64,000 nucleotides of DNA, from NCBI RefSeq assembly GCF_025264645.1, contig NZ_CP073696.1, forward strand, positions 3,844,001 through 3,908,000, in the 5' to 3' direction. Numbering within the stretch: position 1 is the stretch's first letter; every line of letters begins with the position of its first letter. The notes below the pieces were generated by a model that was not told the DNA's origin, did not search any database, and was given only the letters and a program-made list of their open reading frames with translations. This DNA is from Edaphobacter lichenicola (GTDB lineage Bacteria; Acidobacteriota; Terriglobia; Terriglobales; Acidobacteriaceae). Made by a program: the position numbers and the translations under genes. Below are positions 43,755 to 54,505 of this stretch, piece by piece.

Positions 43755-44288
43755 ATGGCGAAACTTGTCTTCGGCTTGAACCAGTCCCTGGATGGCTACG
43801 TCGACCACATGCAAATTGGGCCGCCTCCGCCTGAGGTCTCCCGATACTTCGTTGAGCTAGTGCATGGTCTGACGGGTTTCCTATACGGTCGGCGCACGTA
43901 CGAGGTCATGCGTTATTGGGACGAAGACCTTCCTGACTGGGATGCGGAGGACCATGACTTTGCGAAGGTGTGGCGGAGCAAGCCGAAGTGGGTCGTATCA
44001 CGTTCGCTCCAGTCAGTTGGCCCCAACGCTACGCTTGTTACGGATGACGTCGAGGCGGTGATACGCAAGCTGAAGGCCGAGCTGACCGGCGAGATTGACG
44101 TTGGCGGACCAGACCTGGTGCACAGCCTGACCGAGTCCGGTCTTATCGATGAATATCGAATTTACCTGCATCCCATCGTGCTTGGGGGCGGCAAGCCATT
44201 CTTCGCCGGTCCCCGGCCGCGGCTTCGTTTTGTGGCCAGCGATCTCATCGGCGGGGACGTGATTCGGTTGAGGTACGTTCCTGCTTGA
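43755..44288 (+). CDS. Dihydrofolate-reductase-like (RibD C-terminal) protein
   Basis: 177 residues. It has the DHFR/RibD-C fold: KLVFGLNQSLDGYVD at the N-terminus, GFLYGRRTYEVMRYWDEDLP, then GEIDVGGPDLVHSLTESGLIDEYRIYLHPIVLGGGKPFF. Family members reduce pteridine-like or other small substrates with NADPH; the real substrate is unknown. It is shorter than true FolA and lacks its methotrexate-site residues, so it is not annotated as such. AAGGAG lies 11 nt before ATG 43755. Confidence 0.85.
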   Translation: MAKLVFGLNQSLDGYVDHMQIGPPPPEVSRYFVELVHGLTGFLYGRRTYEVMRYWDEDLPDWDAEDHDFAKVWRSKPKWVVSRSLQSVGPNATLVTDDVEAVIRKLKAELTGEIDVGGPDLVHSLTESGLIDEYRIYLHPIVLGGGKPFFAGPRPRLRFVASDLIGGDVIRLRYVPA

Positions 44289-44489
44289 TCGTGCGACTCG
44301 CCCGACGGACTGCGCCGACGCGTCAGGACATTGCGGGTTGTGAGCGAAGTTCAAGCTGAGTAGCACCCGATCCTGAGTTTGGTTGACAAACCGGAGTGGG
44401 CGCGACAATCTAGGATCGCGGTGTAGGCGCATCGGTGCAGGTCCAAAGGGCAACGCCCACCTACAGTACGTGAACTTCAATTTGCGCCG

Positions 44490-45155
44490 ATGTCGAATCT
44501 CGAAAACCTCAGGAAACAGGCTAAGCAGTATCTGCGATGGCACCGTGAGCGGTATTACCCGGTCGCTGCCATCATCCGGGACTACTTGCCCCGGTTTCGT
44601 CACCTCTCCGATCCGGAGATTCTGGCGGCAGAGTTCAAGCTGGCTGATGCGCAGGAGCTGGTGGCGCGAGAGAAGGGGTTTGCGGGATGGCAGGCGCTCA
44701 GGACAGGAGCCCACACCGTGATTCAACCAACGAAGCAAAACGCCGCTCTACCAATGAGCAAGGCTCAACCAGTACTCAATTCCGTTGCCGCACATCTGTT
44801 CGTTCGAGACATCAACGCCTCGTGTGAGTTCTTCGTGAATAGGCTCGGCTTTGCGGTGGACTTTGTTTATGGCGATCCACCCTTCTATGGACAGGTCAGC
44901 CGGGACAACGTGAAACTTGCCTTGCGGCATGTGGATGAGCCTGTATTCGCGGGAGACATTCGAGAACGCGAGGATTTAGTTCTGGCGTCGATCACGGTAG
45001 CGAGTGTAGAGGAGATCAAGCAGCTCTACCTCACGTATCAGGCTGCTGATGTGCCCTTCCATCAAACGCTGAAGAAGGAGCCTTGGGGAGCGAGGACGTT
45101 CGTCGTGAGTGACCCAGATGGGAACCTCATTCTTTTCGCTGGGCCTGCCGATTAG
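44490..45155 (+). CDS. VOC-family protein with helical N-terminal module
   Basis: 221 residues. Residues 1-75 (LRKQAKQYLRWHRERYYPVAAIIRDYLP, LADAQELVAREKGFAGWQALR) match a helical module often seen in front of ankyrin or glyoxalase domains. Residues about 90-218 are a vicinal-oxygen-chelate domain of the bleomycin-resistance/glyoxalase type (VAAHLFVRDINASCEFFVNRLGF, WGARTFVVSDPDGNLILFAG). Function unknown; possibly binds a small hydrophobic or metal-chelated ligand. It converges on the YXWGXW lipoprotein gene, sharing a terminator. Confidence 0.8.
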   Translation: MSNLENLRKQAKQYLRWHRERYYPVAAIIRDYLPRFRHLSDPEILAAEFKLADAQELVAREKGFAGWQALRTGAHTVIQPTKQNAALPMSKAQPVLNSVAAHLFVRDINASCEFFVNRLGFAVDFVYGDPPFYGQVSRDNVKLALRHVDEPVFAGDIREREDLVLASITVASVEEIKQLYLTYQAADVPFHQTLKKEPWGARTFVVSDPDGNLILFAGPAD

Positions 45156-45164
45156 CAGCAAAGA

Positions 45165-45200
45165 CAAAACACCCGGCGAAGAAGCTCACCGGGTGTTTTG
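45165..45200. terminator. Bidirectional intrinsic terminator
   Basis: Twelve-bp stem CAAAACACCCGG (45165-45176) / CCGGGTGTTTTG (45189-45200), 12-nt loop, between convergent genes. The A/T-rich ends serve as U-tracts in both directions. Confidence 0.75.
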
Positions 45201-45222
45201 TACTTTGGCGGTCGATCGTGAC

Positions 45223-46884
45223 TTAGTGGGGCCGTCCCTCCTCGTGTGGCTGGGGCTGAGGTCTGGGTGCTGAGACCTGCCTTTGCTGGGGTTGAGGCCT
45301 CGATTGCTGAGGTGCGGGACGAGATACGTTCTGCGGACGGGGCTGTGGCTGGCTTGGCCGCTCCTGTTGTTGTGGCGGGCGGGACTGCTGCTCGGGACGG
45401 GACTGCGGTTGCGTTGGCCTTACTTCTTGTGGCTGCGCAGGGCGAGACTGTGGCTGGGGTTGGACCGGCCGGGTTTGTGGCTGAGGCTGAACCGGCCGGG
45501 TCTCGGGCTGGGTGGGACGCACCTGAGGTTGGGCTGGACGGTTGTCCGGTTGGACGGGCCGCGTCTGAGGCTGAGTCGGGCGGACCTGAGGTTGCGTTGG
45601 TTGAGTGGGGCGGGTCTCAGGCTGATTTGGGCGTACCTGAGGCTGTGTGGGTTGGACTGGCCGGGTTTGAGGCTGGCCAGGACGAACTTCCGGTTGTACA
45701 GGCCGCGTCTGAGGTTGGTTAGGACGTACCTCGGGTTGAACCGGCCGAGTTTGCGGTTGGCCAGGGCGGACGGGCTGCACGGCTGGACGATTTTCCGGTT
45801 GAACGGCGGGGCGGTTGACTTCCCCGGGACGGGTTGCCGGTTGGCCGGGTCGGTTCGGCTGCACCATTGAGGCGGGGACAGGCCGAGCGACCGCCTGAAT
45901 GGGACGCGGTGAGGCGACCAAGGCAGGACGGCCCTTGTTCACGTTGTAGAACTGCTGGCGGTTTTGTGCGGCTTCGCGTTGGTTCTGAATCTGCGTGGTC
46001 ATGGGCGGAACGCGAGGGCCGCGATTGGCGGCGATCTCGGCGGGCTGCGGACGAACGTTGATGCCGCCACGGCCGCCGTTGTAGGAGACGCGGTTGATGG
46101 TCGTGTTGTTCACGATGACCGTGCGGTTGTAGACGTTGGTGATCCGCGTGGTGTTAATGTTGTTGACGGAGCGGTTGTAGTAGAAGTTATTCCCCTGCCA
46201 GTAACCGCCGTGATAGCCGTTGCCGGTGTAGCCGTAGCCATAGTTGATGCCGCCGTAGAAGCCGATGTGAGGGCCCCAGAAGCCGCGATGCAGGATGTAG
46301 CGATTACCGAAGAATCCCCAATAGGCGGGAGTCCAGAGGGCGCCGTAGAAGGGAGGAGCGCACCATGCGCCGGGAACCCAGTAGTAGCCGACGGGGGCGT
46401 ATCCCCAGTAGCCGGGGGTCCAGAGATAGTTGGGCGCGGGGGCTTCGGGTTGCTGATAGACGGGGAGCGGCGGAGGCGGCTCGTTGGCTTCTTCGATGGC
46501 CTGCTGGCCGGCGTCTACCTGATCGTCTGCGGGAGGGGCGTTGTAGTTGTAGTTGTCGTCGTAGTTGGCGGGAGGCTGAGCGGTTTGAGCGGCCGTATAG
46601 GCCTCATTTTGCGGCGGTGGGGCCTGAGGAGCATATTGCTCACTGCTCTGCTGGGGCTGCGCCTGAGAACGGATGCCGAGGACTCGGCTTTGTGGTGCGG
46701 CCGCGGCCTGGGGCTGGGTGTTATCGACGGGTGCCATGTTGGCGTCGGTGGGGTCGGGGCCTGAGTTGTCGGGGATGGCCGCTGGCTCAACTCCCTTGTG
46801 ACATCCGGAGATGGCTACAGCGCCTGCGAGAGATGTGATGCCGAGCGAAAGTCCTAAAAGATACCTGGGAAATAGTTTGTTCAT
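45223..46884 (-). CDS. YXWGXW-repeat lipoprotein with long proline/glutamine repeat tail
   Basis: 553 residues. A lipoprotein signal (about 1-28, lipobox AISG-C with Cys28) is followed by an acidic Pro-rich linker. A YXWGXW region at about 150-240 (YLWTPGYWGYAPVGYYWVPGAW, LWTPAYWGFF) is of the kind seen in bacterial cell-envelope proteins of unknown role. Residues about 344-545 are near-continuous (R/T)P-x-QP repeats. The protein probably sits in the outer membrane with its tail extended. Ribosome binding site AGGAG before ATG 46884. Function unknown. Confidence 0.85.
   Translation of the reverse strand: MNKLFPRYLLGLSLGITSLAGAVAISGCHKGVEPAAIPDNSGPDPTDANMAPVDNTQPQAAAAPQSRVLGIRSQAQPQQSSEQYAPQAPPPQNEAYTAAQTAQPPANYDDNYNYNAPPADDQVDAGQQAIEEANEPPPPLPVYQQPEAPAPNYLWTPGYWGYAPVGYYWVPGAWCAPPFYGALWTPAYWGFFGNRYILHRGFWGPHIGFYGGINYGYGYTGNGYHGGYWQGNNFYYNRSVNNINTTRITNVYNRTVIVNNTTINRVSYNGGRGGINVRPQPAEIAANRGPRVPPMTTQIQNQREAAQNRQQFYNVNKGRPALVASPRPIQAVARPVPASMVQPNRPGQPATRPGEVNRPAVQPENRPAVQPVRPGQPQTRPVQPEVRPNQPQTRPVQPEVRPGQPQTRPVQPTQPQVRPNQPETRPTQPTQPQVRPTQPQTRPVQPDNRPAQPQVRPTQPETRPVQPQPQTRPVQPQPQSRPAQPQEVRPTQPQSRPEQQSRPPQQQERPSQPQPRPQNVSRPAPQQSRPQPQQRQVSAPRPQPQPHEEGRPH
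45250..45855 (-). repeat. Degenerate in-frame repeat region encoding RPVQP / QPQTRP units
   Basis: About 600 nt of 27-42-nt related units inside the lipoprotein gene. Many segments share GTTGGGCCGGGCG-like stretches, consistent with slippage or recombination among units. Confidence 0.7.
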
Positions 46885-47351
46885 ACTGCCTGTCTCCTCT
46901 TACCAGCTACCGATGTAAACACGAAGTTCTTGATTGAGATGCACAATTCGACGAATATCATTTGCGATTGGTGATGACACTAACAAAGACAAGGCTCGAT
47001 GAGGACGCCTTGTGGCTAACGCCTCAGTACTTTAGGGGATCTGTCGTTACTTTGGGAGGGCCTGTCGGGCCGGCGATCTGATCTTGAGATCTGTCTTGAC
47101 GATGGATGAGGACAGAGTGAAGACGAGGCTTACCGCGAAGGCGCGGATCGCAGTAAAATTGTTTGCATGGCAGGCAGCCTTCCCAATACGAAGCGCTTTC
47201 GCCACGGTCGCCCTGACCGCGGACGCTGCTTGTAGTTTTACCCCTCCCCTGAAATCTTGATAGGCTTCAGCCGTTCCATTTGCGGCTCGAAGTTGCGACC
47301 CCGGCCCCTTTACCCATCGCGCTGCTGACAGCGCACCTCGGAGAAGATACC
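46885..47351. other. Divergent intergenic region upstream of aconitase
   Basis: 467 nt. It holds a weak -10 candidate TAAAAT at 47154-47159 and the ribosome binding site of acnA at its right end. No RNA motif (such as an iron-responsive hairpin) or small gene was recognised. Confidence 0.4.
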
Positions 47352-50243
47352 ATGCCGACCCAAACGCATCCTGATTCATTCAAGAGCCAAGCTACGCTCA
47401 CATCCGGTAAGACTACTTATGATTTGTTTCGCCTGAAGGCGTTGGAAGGTACGGGAGTCGATCTGACGCGGCTTCCGTTTTCACTGAAGATTTTGCTGGA
47501 GAACCTGCTGCGACATGAGGACGGTCGCACGGTGACTGCGGATGATATTCAGTTTCTTGCTTGTTGGGATCCAAATGCAGAGCCTTCGCGTGAGATTGCT
47601 TATATGCCGGCGCGTGTGTTGATGCAGGATTTTACCGGCGTGCCTGCGGTGGTGGATCTGGCGGCGATGCGGGATGCGATGAAGGCGCTGGGTGGGGATC
47701 CGGAGAAGATCAATCCGCTGCAGCCGGCGGAGTTGGTGATCGACCACTCGGTGCAGGTGGATGAGTTTGGCACGCAGCGGGCGTATGACTTGAATGCAGC
47801 ACTGGAGTTTCAGCGGAACCGCGAGCGGTATGCGTTTTTGAAGTGGGGGCAGACGGCGTTCAATAACTTTTCGGCTGTGCCTCCGGGGATGGGGATCTGC
47901 CACCAGGTGAACCTGGAGTATCTGGCGCGAGTGGTGTTTACGACGCAGCCGGATGCGCAGGGGAAGGTGTTTGCGTATCCCGATACGCTGGTGGGAACGG
48001 ACTCGCATACGACGATGGTGAATGGTCTGGGCGTGCTGGGTTGGGGCGTCGGCGGCATTGAGGCCGAGGCGGCGATGCTGGGACAGCCGGTGAGCATGCT
48101 GGTGCCGCAGGTGGTTGGGTTCAAGCTGACGGGCAAGTTGAAGGAAGGAACGACGGCGACCGATCTCGTGCTGACGGTGACCGAGATGCTGCGGAAGCTT
48201 GGGGTGGTTGGGAAGTTTGTGGAGTTCTATGGGCCGGGGATTACGGAGCTGCCGCTGGCTGATCGCGCGACGATTGCAAATATGGCTCCTGAGTATGGTG
48301 CGACGTGCGGGATCTTTCCGGTGGACGCGGAGACGCTGCGGTATCTGCGGCTGACGGGACGGTCTGAGGATCAGATTGCGCTGGTGGAGGCTTACTACCG
48401 GGAGCAGGGGCTGTTTCATACGGCGGAGGCGAAGGAGGCGGTCTATTCAGCGACGATCTCGCTGGATCTTGCGACGGTGGAGCCGAGTGTGGCGGGGCCG
48501 AAGCGGCCGCAGGACCGGGTTGCGCTGTCAGGTGCGGCGGAGAGTTTCAAGGAACAACTGCCGTCGTTGCTGGGACCGAATGGAAATAAGAATGTGATTC
48601 GGCAGATGGTGCGGTGGGAGGGTGAGGGCGGGACAGCCTCGGCGTCGGGTGATCTGAGCAGCAGCGTTGGAGCTTCTGCGCCGGTGGTGGAGGCTCCGGT
48701 GGTGCAGGTGATTACGATTCGGGATGAGAAGCTGCCGCAACTGGAGGCTCCGCACGTGTCGATTCGGACGAGGTTTGGAGTGGATCCGGATAAGTATCTC
48801 GACCATGGATCGATTGTGATTGCAGCGATTACGTCTTGCACGAATACGTCGAATCCATACGTGATGATGGCGGCGGGTTTGCTTGCGAAGAAGGCCGTGG
48901 AGAAGGGATTGAGCACGCCACCTTGGGTGAAGACATCGCTGGCACCGGGATCGCGAGTGGTGACGGACTACTACGTGAAGGCAGGGTTGATGCCATATCT
49001 CGACAAGCTGCGGTTTCAGGTGGTGGGGTATGGATGTACGACGTGCATTGGGAACTCGGGACCGCTGCCGACGGATGTTTCGAAGTCGATTGAGGATCAT
49101 GGGCTGGTGGCGGTGTCGGTGCTGTCGGGGAACAGGAACTTTGAGGGAAGGATTTCGCCGGAGGTGAGGGCGAATTACCTGATGAGTCCGCCGCTGGTGG
49201 TGGCGTATGCGCTGGCGGGGCATATTGCGCATAACTTCGATACGGATCCGCTGGGACGCGATAAGGAAGGATTGCCGGTTTATCTGAAGGACATCTGGCC
49301 GACGCAGAGTGAGGTTTCAGCAGCGGTGAATTCGTCGATCGATTCGGAGATGTTTCGACGCCAGTACAGCACGGTTTCGGATGGCGACCAGAATTGGCAG
49401 AGCCTGAAGTTTCCGGATGGGGAGACGTATGGGTGGGAGCCGGATTCAACCTACATTCGTAAGGCTCCCTACTTTGATGGGATGCCCGCAACGCCTGCTG
49501 CTGTTGAGGATATTCACAGCGCGAGGGTGCTGGCTGTGTTGGGCGATTCGGTGACGACGGACCATATCTCGCCTGCGGGCTCAATTAAGCAGAATGGGCC
49601 TGCTGGAAAGTATCTGACCGAGCATGGGGTGAAGCCTTCGGACTTCAACAGCTATGGTTCGCGGCGTGGGAACCATGAGGTGATGGTGCGTGGGACGTTT
49701 GCCAATGTGCGGCTGCGGAACAGACTTGCTCCGGGGACTGAGGGCGGCGTGACGCGGCTGCTGCCGGATGATGTGCCGATGTCGATCTACGACGCAAGTG
49801 TGGAGTATGCGAAGCGGAAGACTCCGCTGGCGATTCTTGCGGGCAAGGAGTATGGGTCTGGGTCGTCGCGCGACTGGGCGGCGAAGGGTCCACGGCTGTT
49901 GGGGATTCGTTTTGTGATCGCAGAGAGCTATGAGCGGATTCACCGTTCGAACCTGGTGGGGATGGGGATTCTTCCGCTGCAGTTCATGCCAGGGCAGAAT
50001 GTCGAGTCGCTGCGGCTCTCGGGCGAGGAGGTGTTTGCCGTCGGTGAAAAGGGCGAGCTGAAGGCGATGCTCGATAACAAGTTTGCCGGTAGCAAGGAGA
50101 TCACGGTGTTTGCGGAGTCGGACCTGGGCAGGACGACGGAGTTTTCTGCGACGGTGAGGATCGATACGCCGCAGGAGATTCTGTACTACCAGAACGGCGG
50201 GATTCTGCAGTATGTGCTGCGGCAACTGGCTGGAAAGGCGTAA
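47352..50243 (+). CDS. acnA: Aconitate hydratase A
   Basis: 963 residues from ATG 47352 with CGGAGAAG upstream; the frame runs 72 nt further without a start of equal quality. It isomerises citrate to isocitrate via cis-aconitate. The [4Fe-4S] cluster Cys residues are in [14 protein letters not shown] and in [12 protein letters not shown]. Active-site segments [32 protein letters not shown] (split family signature), [16 protein letters not shown] [12 protein letters not shown] and [18 protein letters not shown] are intact. Length is about 70 residues above E. coli AcnA through an insertion near 440-470. Monocistronic. Confidence 0.96.
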   Translation: MPTQTHPDSFKSQATLTSGKTTYDLFRLKALEGTGVDLTRLPFSLKILLENLLRHEDGRTVTADDIQFLACWDPNAEPSREIAYMPARVLMQDFTGVPAVVDLAAMRDAMKALGGDPEKINPLQPAELVIDHSVQVDEFGTQRAYDLNAALEFQRNRERYAFLKWGQTAFNNFSAVPPGMGICHQVNLEYLARVVFTTQPDAQGKVFAYPDTLVGTDSHTTMVNGLGVLGWGVGGIEAEAAMLGQPVSMLVPQVVGFKLTGKLKEGTTATDLVLTVTEMLRKLGVVGKFVEFYGPGITELPLADRATIANMAPEYGATCGIFPVDAETLRYLRLTGRSEDQIALVEAYYREQGLFHTAEAKEAVYSATISLDLATVEPSVAGPKRPQDRVALSGAAESFKEQLPSLLGPNGNKNVIRQMVRWEGEGGTASASGDLSSSVGASAPVVEAPVVQVITIRDEKLPQLEAPHVSIRTRFGVDPDKYLDHGSIVIAAITSCTNTSNPYVMMAAGLLAKKAVEKGLSTPPWVKTSLAPGSRVVTDYYVKAGLMPYLDKLRFQVVGYGCTTCIGNSGPLPTDVSKSIEDHGLVAVSVLSGNRNFEGRISPEVRANYLMSPPLVVAYALAGHIAHNFDTDPLGRDKEGLPVYLKDIWPTQSEVSAAVNSSIDSEMFRRQYSTVSDGDQNWQSLKFPDGETYGWEPDSTYIRKAPYFDGMPATPAAVEDIHSARVLAVLGDSVTTDHISPAGSIKQNGPAGKYLTEHGVKPSDFNSYGSRRGNHEVMVRGTFANVRLRNRLAPGTEGGVTRLLPDDVPMSIYDASVEYAKRKTPLAILAGKEYGSGSSRDWAAKGPRLLGIRFVIAESYERIHRSNLVGMGILPLQFMPGQNVESLRLSGEEVFAVGEKGELKAMLDNKFAGSKEITVFAESDLGRTTEFSATVRIDTPQEILYYQNGGILQYVLRQLAGKA

Positions 50244-50300
50244 CCCGGCAGATTCGAGGGAGGGATAAGTTTTCAAATGCCGCTTGTATGCTGTAGGGCT

Positions 50301-51827
50301 ATGAACCTTTCCTTCCCTCGCTTTGTCGCTCGCTTTCTTGCGCTGTCTGGCTTTCTGCTGGTGGTGGGGATGACCCTTTTCGCTCAATCCAATCTGTCGG
50401 CGCTTGATGGAGTGTGGCTGGGGACGCTTTTTGCGGGACCGCAGACACTTCGGCTGCAAGTGCACTTGCAAGCGGGCGTTGCAGGGTCACAGAACTGTGC
50501 GCTGGACAGCATCGACCAGAGGGCATTCGGGATCGTCTGCACCCAGGTGACGATGAATGGAGACACGGTTTCGTTCGATGTTCCGGCGGTCGGCGGAGGT
50601 TGGAGTGGAAAGATATCAAAAGATGGAAAGACCCTAACGGGCACATGGAAGCAAGGTGGAAATGCCCTTCCGTTGGCCATGCAGCGGCAAGAGATCGCGA
50701 TTGAGCCACCGAAGGCCCCGGCAGCAGTATTCGATGCAGCGATTCCGGCGGCTGGGGTGGCGGATCTGAAGACGGTTCTGGACGCGGATCTTGCTTCGGC
50801 GTTGAAGGTTGGTGCGCTGGCGCCGGAGACTCATGGCGGTATCACCATTGGGGTGGTGCAGCATGGGGTGCGCCGCATCTTCAGTTATGGAACGGCCGCG
50901 CCGGACAGTGTGTTCGAGATTGGTTCCATCTCAAAGACCTTTACCGGTCTCATTCTCGCGCAGATGGTGGAACAAGGGACGGTGCGTCTTGACGAGCCGG
51001 TACGTGAGCTGCTGCCGCGAGGGACTGTTGCAAAACCCGCGTCCGGTGGCGAGATTACGCTGCTTGATCTGAGCGATCAGCACTCCGGTCTGCCTCGTCT
51101 TCCAGGCAATATGCACCCGGCCGATCCGAGAGATCCGTATGCTGACTACAACGAGACGCTGCTGTATACCTTTATCGGCCAACATGGTGTGGGGCTAGCT
51201 CCGGATGCGCCGTTCGGCTACAGCAATCTGGGGGTGGGCCTGTTGGGTCAGGCTTTGGCGGATCGTGCGGGCAAGCCTTATGCGGATCTGCTGCATCAGC
51301 AGATTACCGGACCTCTGAAGATGGCCGATACCGGAGTCGCATTGAGCGCTGGGATGCGAGCGCACTTCATCGAAGGCCACACCGGCGATGGCCGGCCTGC
51401 AGCGGCATGGGATCTGAATGCTCTTGCCGGTGCGGGCGGCATACGATCTACGGCTGCAGACATGTTGACCTATCTTGAGGCGCAGCTTCATTCGGACCAG
51501 CTGCCACCGGGCGCTCTGACGGGGGCTGGAAAGACTCTGCCCGCCGCGATTGCTGCGTCGCATGTCGTCCATGCGGAGGCTATGCCGGGAACGCACATTG
51601 CGCTGAACTGGTTCCACAACGATGCCACCGGGAGTTACTGGCATAACGGAGCGACCGGGGGATATAGCTCGTATGCGGTCTTCAATCCGGGGAAGGATTT
51701 TGCGGTGATTGTGCTGAGCAACACGGCGGCTGGTCAAGAGTCGTTCGCAGACAGGCTTGGCGAACACATTGTGCACCGGTTGGAGGGTACGCCCGCGATC
51801 TCGTTGGCGATGGAGCCTCGACCATAG
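50301..51827 (+). CDS. Exported beta-lactamase-family serine hydrolase
   Basis: 508 residues from ATG 50301 (a start 24 nt earlier lacks a signal peptide). Signal peptide ends LFAQS. A beta-rich N-terminal domain (about 30-130; GVWLGTLF, GGWSGKISKDGKTLTGTW) precedes the class C beta-lactamase-like domain: Ser209-x-x-Lys212 in GSISKTF, Tyr307-Ser-Asn309 in FGYSNLGVGLLG, and a WHNGATGGYSSY box. It could be a D-aminopeptidase, esterase or penicillin-binding protein type AmpH; the substrate is open. A short hairpin (GCGCCTG...CAGGCGC) follows the stop. Confidence 0.87.
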   Translation: MNLSFPRFVARFLALSGFLLVVGMTLFAQSNLSALDGVWLGTLFAGPQTLRLQVHLQAGVAGSQNCALDSIDQRAFGIVCTQVTMNGDTVSFDVPAVGGGWSGKISKDGKTLTGTWKQGGNALPLAMQRQEIAIEPPKAPAAVFDAAIPAAGVADLKTVLDADLASALKVGALAPETHGGITIGVVQHGVRRIFSYGTAAPDSVFEIGSISKTFTGLILAQMVEQGTVRLDEPVRELLPRGTVAKPASGGEITLLDLSDQHSGLPRLPGNMHPADPRDPYADYNETLLYTFIGQHGVGLAPDAPFGYSNLGVGLLGQALADRAGKPYADLLHQQITGPLKMADTGVALSAGMRAHFIEGHTGDGRPAAAWDLNALAGAGGIRSTAADMLTYLEAQLHSDQLPPGALTGAGKTLPAAIAASHVVHAEAMPGTHIALNWFHNDATGSYWHNGATGGYSSYAVFNPGKDFAVIVLSNTAAGQESFADRLGEHIVHRLEGTPAISLAMEPRP

Positions 51828-51867
51828 CGCCTGTGGGCAGGTTTGCAGGCGCAGCCTATAATGAACT

Positions 51868-54342
51868 ATGGCAATCGCTCCTCCCGCCTCTTCGCAGGCT
51901 GGGCCGAAGCCGAATGAAGAACCGAAGAGCCAACCGGACGTGGAACAGACCGAGACGGGGATTGAGCTGGAGGCAGCTCTTCCTGTCGCGGAACCACCGG
52001 TCGCATCGGATACGACCCCTCGCGTAAAACGAAAGAAGCAAGAGGCGACACCGGACAAGACCGATCTGGTGATTGCGGGAGTGGATGAGTCTTCTGCTAG
52101 CCATCTTGCGGGTAGCTCGGCAAAGGCGATTCAGACGGTGGATGCAAAGTTTCAACGGCTGCTGGAGACGGTGCATGAGAATCGGCCAGCGGATGATCTG
52201 GATATTATTCGCAAGGCCTGGGCGTTTTGTCTGCAGCAGCATGAAGGGCAGAAGCGGGCCAGTGGTGAGCCGTACATTATCCATCCGCTTGAAGTGGCGC
52301 AGGTGCTGGCTGAGTTGAAGATGGATTCGACTGCGATTGCGGCTGGTTTGCTGCATGATGCGGTCGAGGACACGGATGTAACTTCGGCTGAGATTGCCAA
52401 GCGGTTTGGGGATCAGGTGGCGCACATCGTCGAGGGTGTGACGAAGCTGGAGAAGATCAAGTTTGCCAATCGCGAGGATCATCAGGCGGAGAATATTCGC
52501 AAGATGCTGCTGGCGATGGTGACCGATGTTCGCGTGGTGATTATTAAGCTTGCGGATCGGTTACATAATATGCGGACGCTGGAGCACCTGAAGCCGGAGA
52601 AGCAGCAGAAGATCGCGCGGGAGACGCTGGATATCTATGCTCCGCTGGCGCATCGGCTGGGCATGGGTAAGCTGCGCGGCGAGCTGGAGGATCTGGCGTT
52701 TCGGTATACCGATCCTTATGCGTATGAGCAGGTGTCGACGGAGGTCGATGCGCTGCGTGGGGCGGGCGAAGAGTTTCTGCAGAAGATCGTGAAGCAGCTT
52801 GAGGCGAAGCTGAAGGAATTCAAGATCCAAGGGCGGGTAGAGTCTAGGATCAAGCGGCTGTATTCGATTCAGCAGAAGCTGGTGGATCAGAAGATCCCTG
52901 TGGACCAGGTGTATGACCTGCTGGCGATTCGCGTGATCTGCAACTCGGTGCAGGATTGCTATGCGTTGCTGGGGTTGCTGCATAGTATCTGGCGGCCGGT
53001 GCCGGGAAGAATCAAAGACTTTATTGCTATGCCTCGGCCGAATCTTTACCAGTCGCTGCATACGACGCTGATTGCGGAGGGTGGGCATCAGTTTGAGGTG
53101 CAGATTCGAACGGAGGATATGCATCGCGTCGCGGAGGAAGGCATTGCGGCGCACTGGAAGTACAAGGCCTCCGACAATGTAAGCGCGAAGGATGAGCAGC
53201 GGCTGGCGTGGGTGCGGCAGTTGATGGAATGGCAGCGGGAGATGACCGATCCCAACGAGTTCATGTCGACTCTGAAGATCGATTTGTATCCGGAAGAGGT
53301 GTACACCTTTACGCCGAAGGGCAAGGTTGTCGTGCTGCCGAAGGACGCGAGTCCGATTGATTTTGCCTATACGATTCATACCGAAGTGGGGAACACGACG
53401 GTCGGCGCGAAGGTGAATGGGCGGATTGTGCCGCTACGGACGAAGCTGCGCAATGGCGACATTGTTGAGATTTCGACGCAGGCGGGACATGCTCCGAGCC
53501 GCGACTGGCTTAGCTTTACGAAGAGTTCGCGGGCAAGGAACAAGATCAAGCACTGGCTGAATGAGCATCAGCGCGAACGAGCGATTGAGATCGGCAAGAA
53601 GCTGCTGGATCGAGAGGCGCGGAAGTACAAGCTGGGGCTGAGTAAGTTTCATGAGGCAGACTACGACAAGGTTGCCAGCGAGTATGGCCTGGGAACGCAG
53701 GCGGAGTTGCTGGCCGGCGTTGGGTTCGGTAAGTTTTCTGCGCGGCAGGTGCTGAATAAGCTGGAGCCGGGATCGACGATGTCGGCTGAGCCAGTGGCGC
53801 CTGAGGGCGGAGTCGGCAATGCCATTGGGCAGATGTCGGAGGCAGTAAAGCGAGTCTTCTTTGGGAAGGGATCGGACTCGCTGCAGGTAGAGGGGCAGGA
53901 CGATCTGCTGGTGTACCGGGCGCGCTGTTGTAACCCAATTCGTGGTGAGGAGATTGTGGGGTACGTGACGCGAGGCAAGGGCGTTGCGGTGCATGCGAGA
54001 AGTTGTCCGAATGTGCAGAATCTTTTGTATGAGTCGGATCGAAGGATTCAAGTAGAGTGGTCACCTTCGCCGACGGAGCCGGGAACTGCGAAGGCACAGA
54101 CGTATCCCGTGAAGCTGACGGTGCTTTGTGATGACAGGGCGGGGATGTTGAAGGAGTTTACCGCGATCATCTCGGACGATGGGACCAACATTCGGAGCGT
54201 GGATACAAAGCCGCTGCCGGATGGTCAGGTGATGGTGGATTTTGTGGTGGAGACGGTGGATGTGCGGCATCTGAATAAGCTGGTGCAGAATTTGCGGAAG
54301 GTGCCAGGAGTGCGAGACGTGCAACGCGTGCAGAAGATCTGA
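51868..54342 (+). CDS. rel: Bifunctional (p)ppGpp synthetase/hydrolase, Rel/SpoT type
   Basis: 824 residues. An 85-residue Pro/Glu-rich N-terminal extension, longer than usual, precedes the HD hydrolase domain (YIIHPLEVAQVLAEL, AAGLLHDAVEDTD, LADRLHNMRTL). The synthetase domain follows (RIKRLYSIQQKL, DLLAIRVICNSVQDCYALLG, GRIKDFIAMPRPNLYQSLHTTL), then TGS (VYTFTPKGKVVVLPKDASPIDFAYTIH) and a C-terminal ACT domain. The RxKD motif in the synthetase active site is the bifunctional type. The protein sets (p)ppGpp levels in the stringent response; cytoplasmic. An ATG start is present; no ribosome site is evident because the upstream hairpin occupies the space. Confidence 0.95.
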   Translation: MAIAPPASSQAGPKPNEEPKSQPDVEQTETGIELEAALPVAEPPVASDTTPRVKRKKQEATPDKTDLVIAGVDESSASHLAGSSAKAIQTVDAKFQRLLETVHENRPADDLDIIRKAWAFCLQQHEGQKRASGEPYIIHPLEVAQVLAELKMDSTAIAAGLLHDAVEDTDVTSAEIAKRFGDQVAHIVEGVTKLEKIKFANREDHQAENIRKMLLAMVTDVRVVIIKLADRLHNMRTLEHLKPEKQQKIARETLDIYAPLAHRLGMGKLRGELEDLAFRYTDPYAYEQVSTEVDALRGAGEEFLQKIVKQLEAKLKEFKIQGRVESRIKRLYSIQQKLVDQKIPVDQVYDLLAIRVICNSVQDCYALLGLLHSIWRPVPGRIKDFIAMPRPNLYQSLHTTLIAEGGHQFEVQIRTEDMHRVAEEGIAAHWKYKASDNVSAKDEQRLAWVRQLMEWQREMTDPNEFMSTLKIDLYPEEVYTFTPKGKVVVLPKDASPIDFAYTIHTEVGNTTVGAKVNGRIVPLRTKLRNGDIVEISTQAGHAPSRDWLSFTKSSRARNKIKHWLNEHQRERAIEIGKKLLDREARKYKLGLSKFHEADYDKVASEYGLGTQAELLAGVGFGKFSARQVLNKLEPGSTMSAEPVAPEGGVGNAIGQMSEAVKRVFFGKGSDSLQVEGQDDLLVYRARCCNPIRGEEIVGYVTRGKGVAVHARSCPNVQNLLYESDRRIQVEWSPSPTEPGTAKAQTYPVKLTVLCDDRAGMLKEFTAIISDDGTNIRSVDTKPLPDGQVMVDFVVETVDVRHLNKLVQNLRKVPGVRDVQRVQKI

Positions 54343-54505
54343 TGGTGTATGCGAGGCGGCTAACGCCAGAGTCAACTATTGCGTCGAACCAAGAGATGCG
54401 AGTGCCCCGACCTGTTTTAGTAACAGAGTGTGAACCTAATTTGCCAAAATTCCGAGCATTTCAAGGGCGTTATAGAAGCGTCACCCTATATCATGGACAG
54501 ATGGA

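Noticed and set aside
45250..45855. CRISPR-like repeats in the YXWGXW gene
   Set aside because: Degenerate coding repeats with no unique spacers, and no cas genes in the window.
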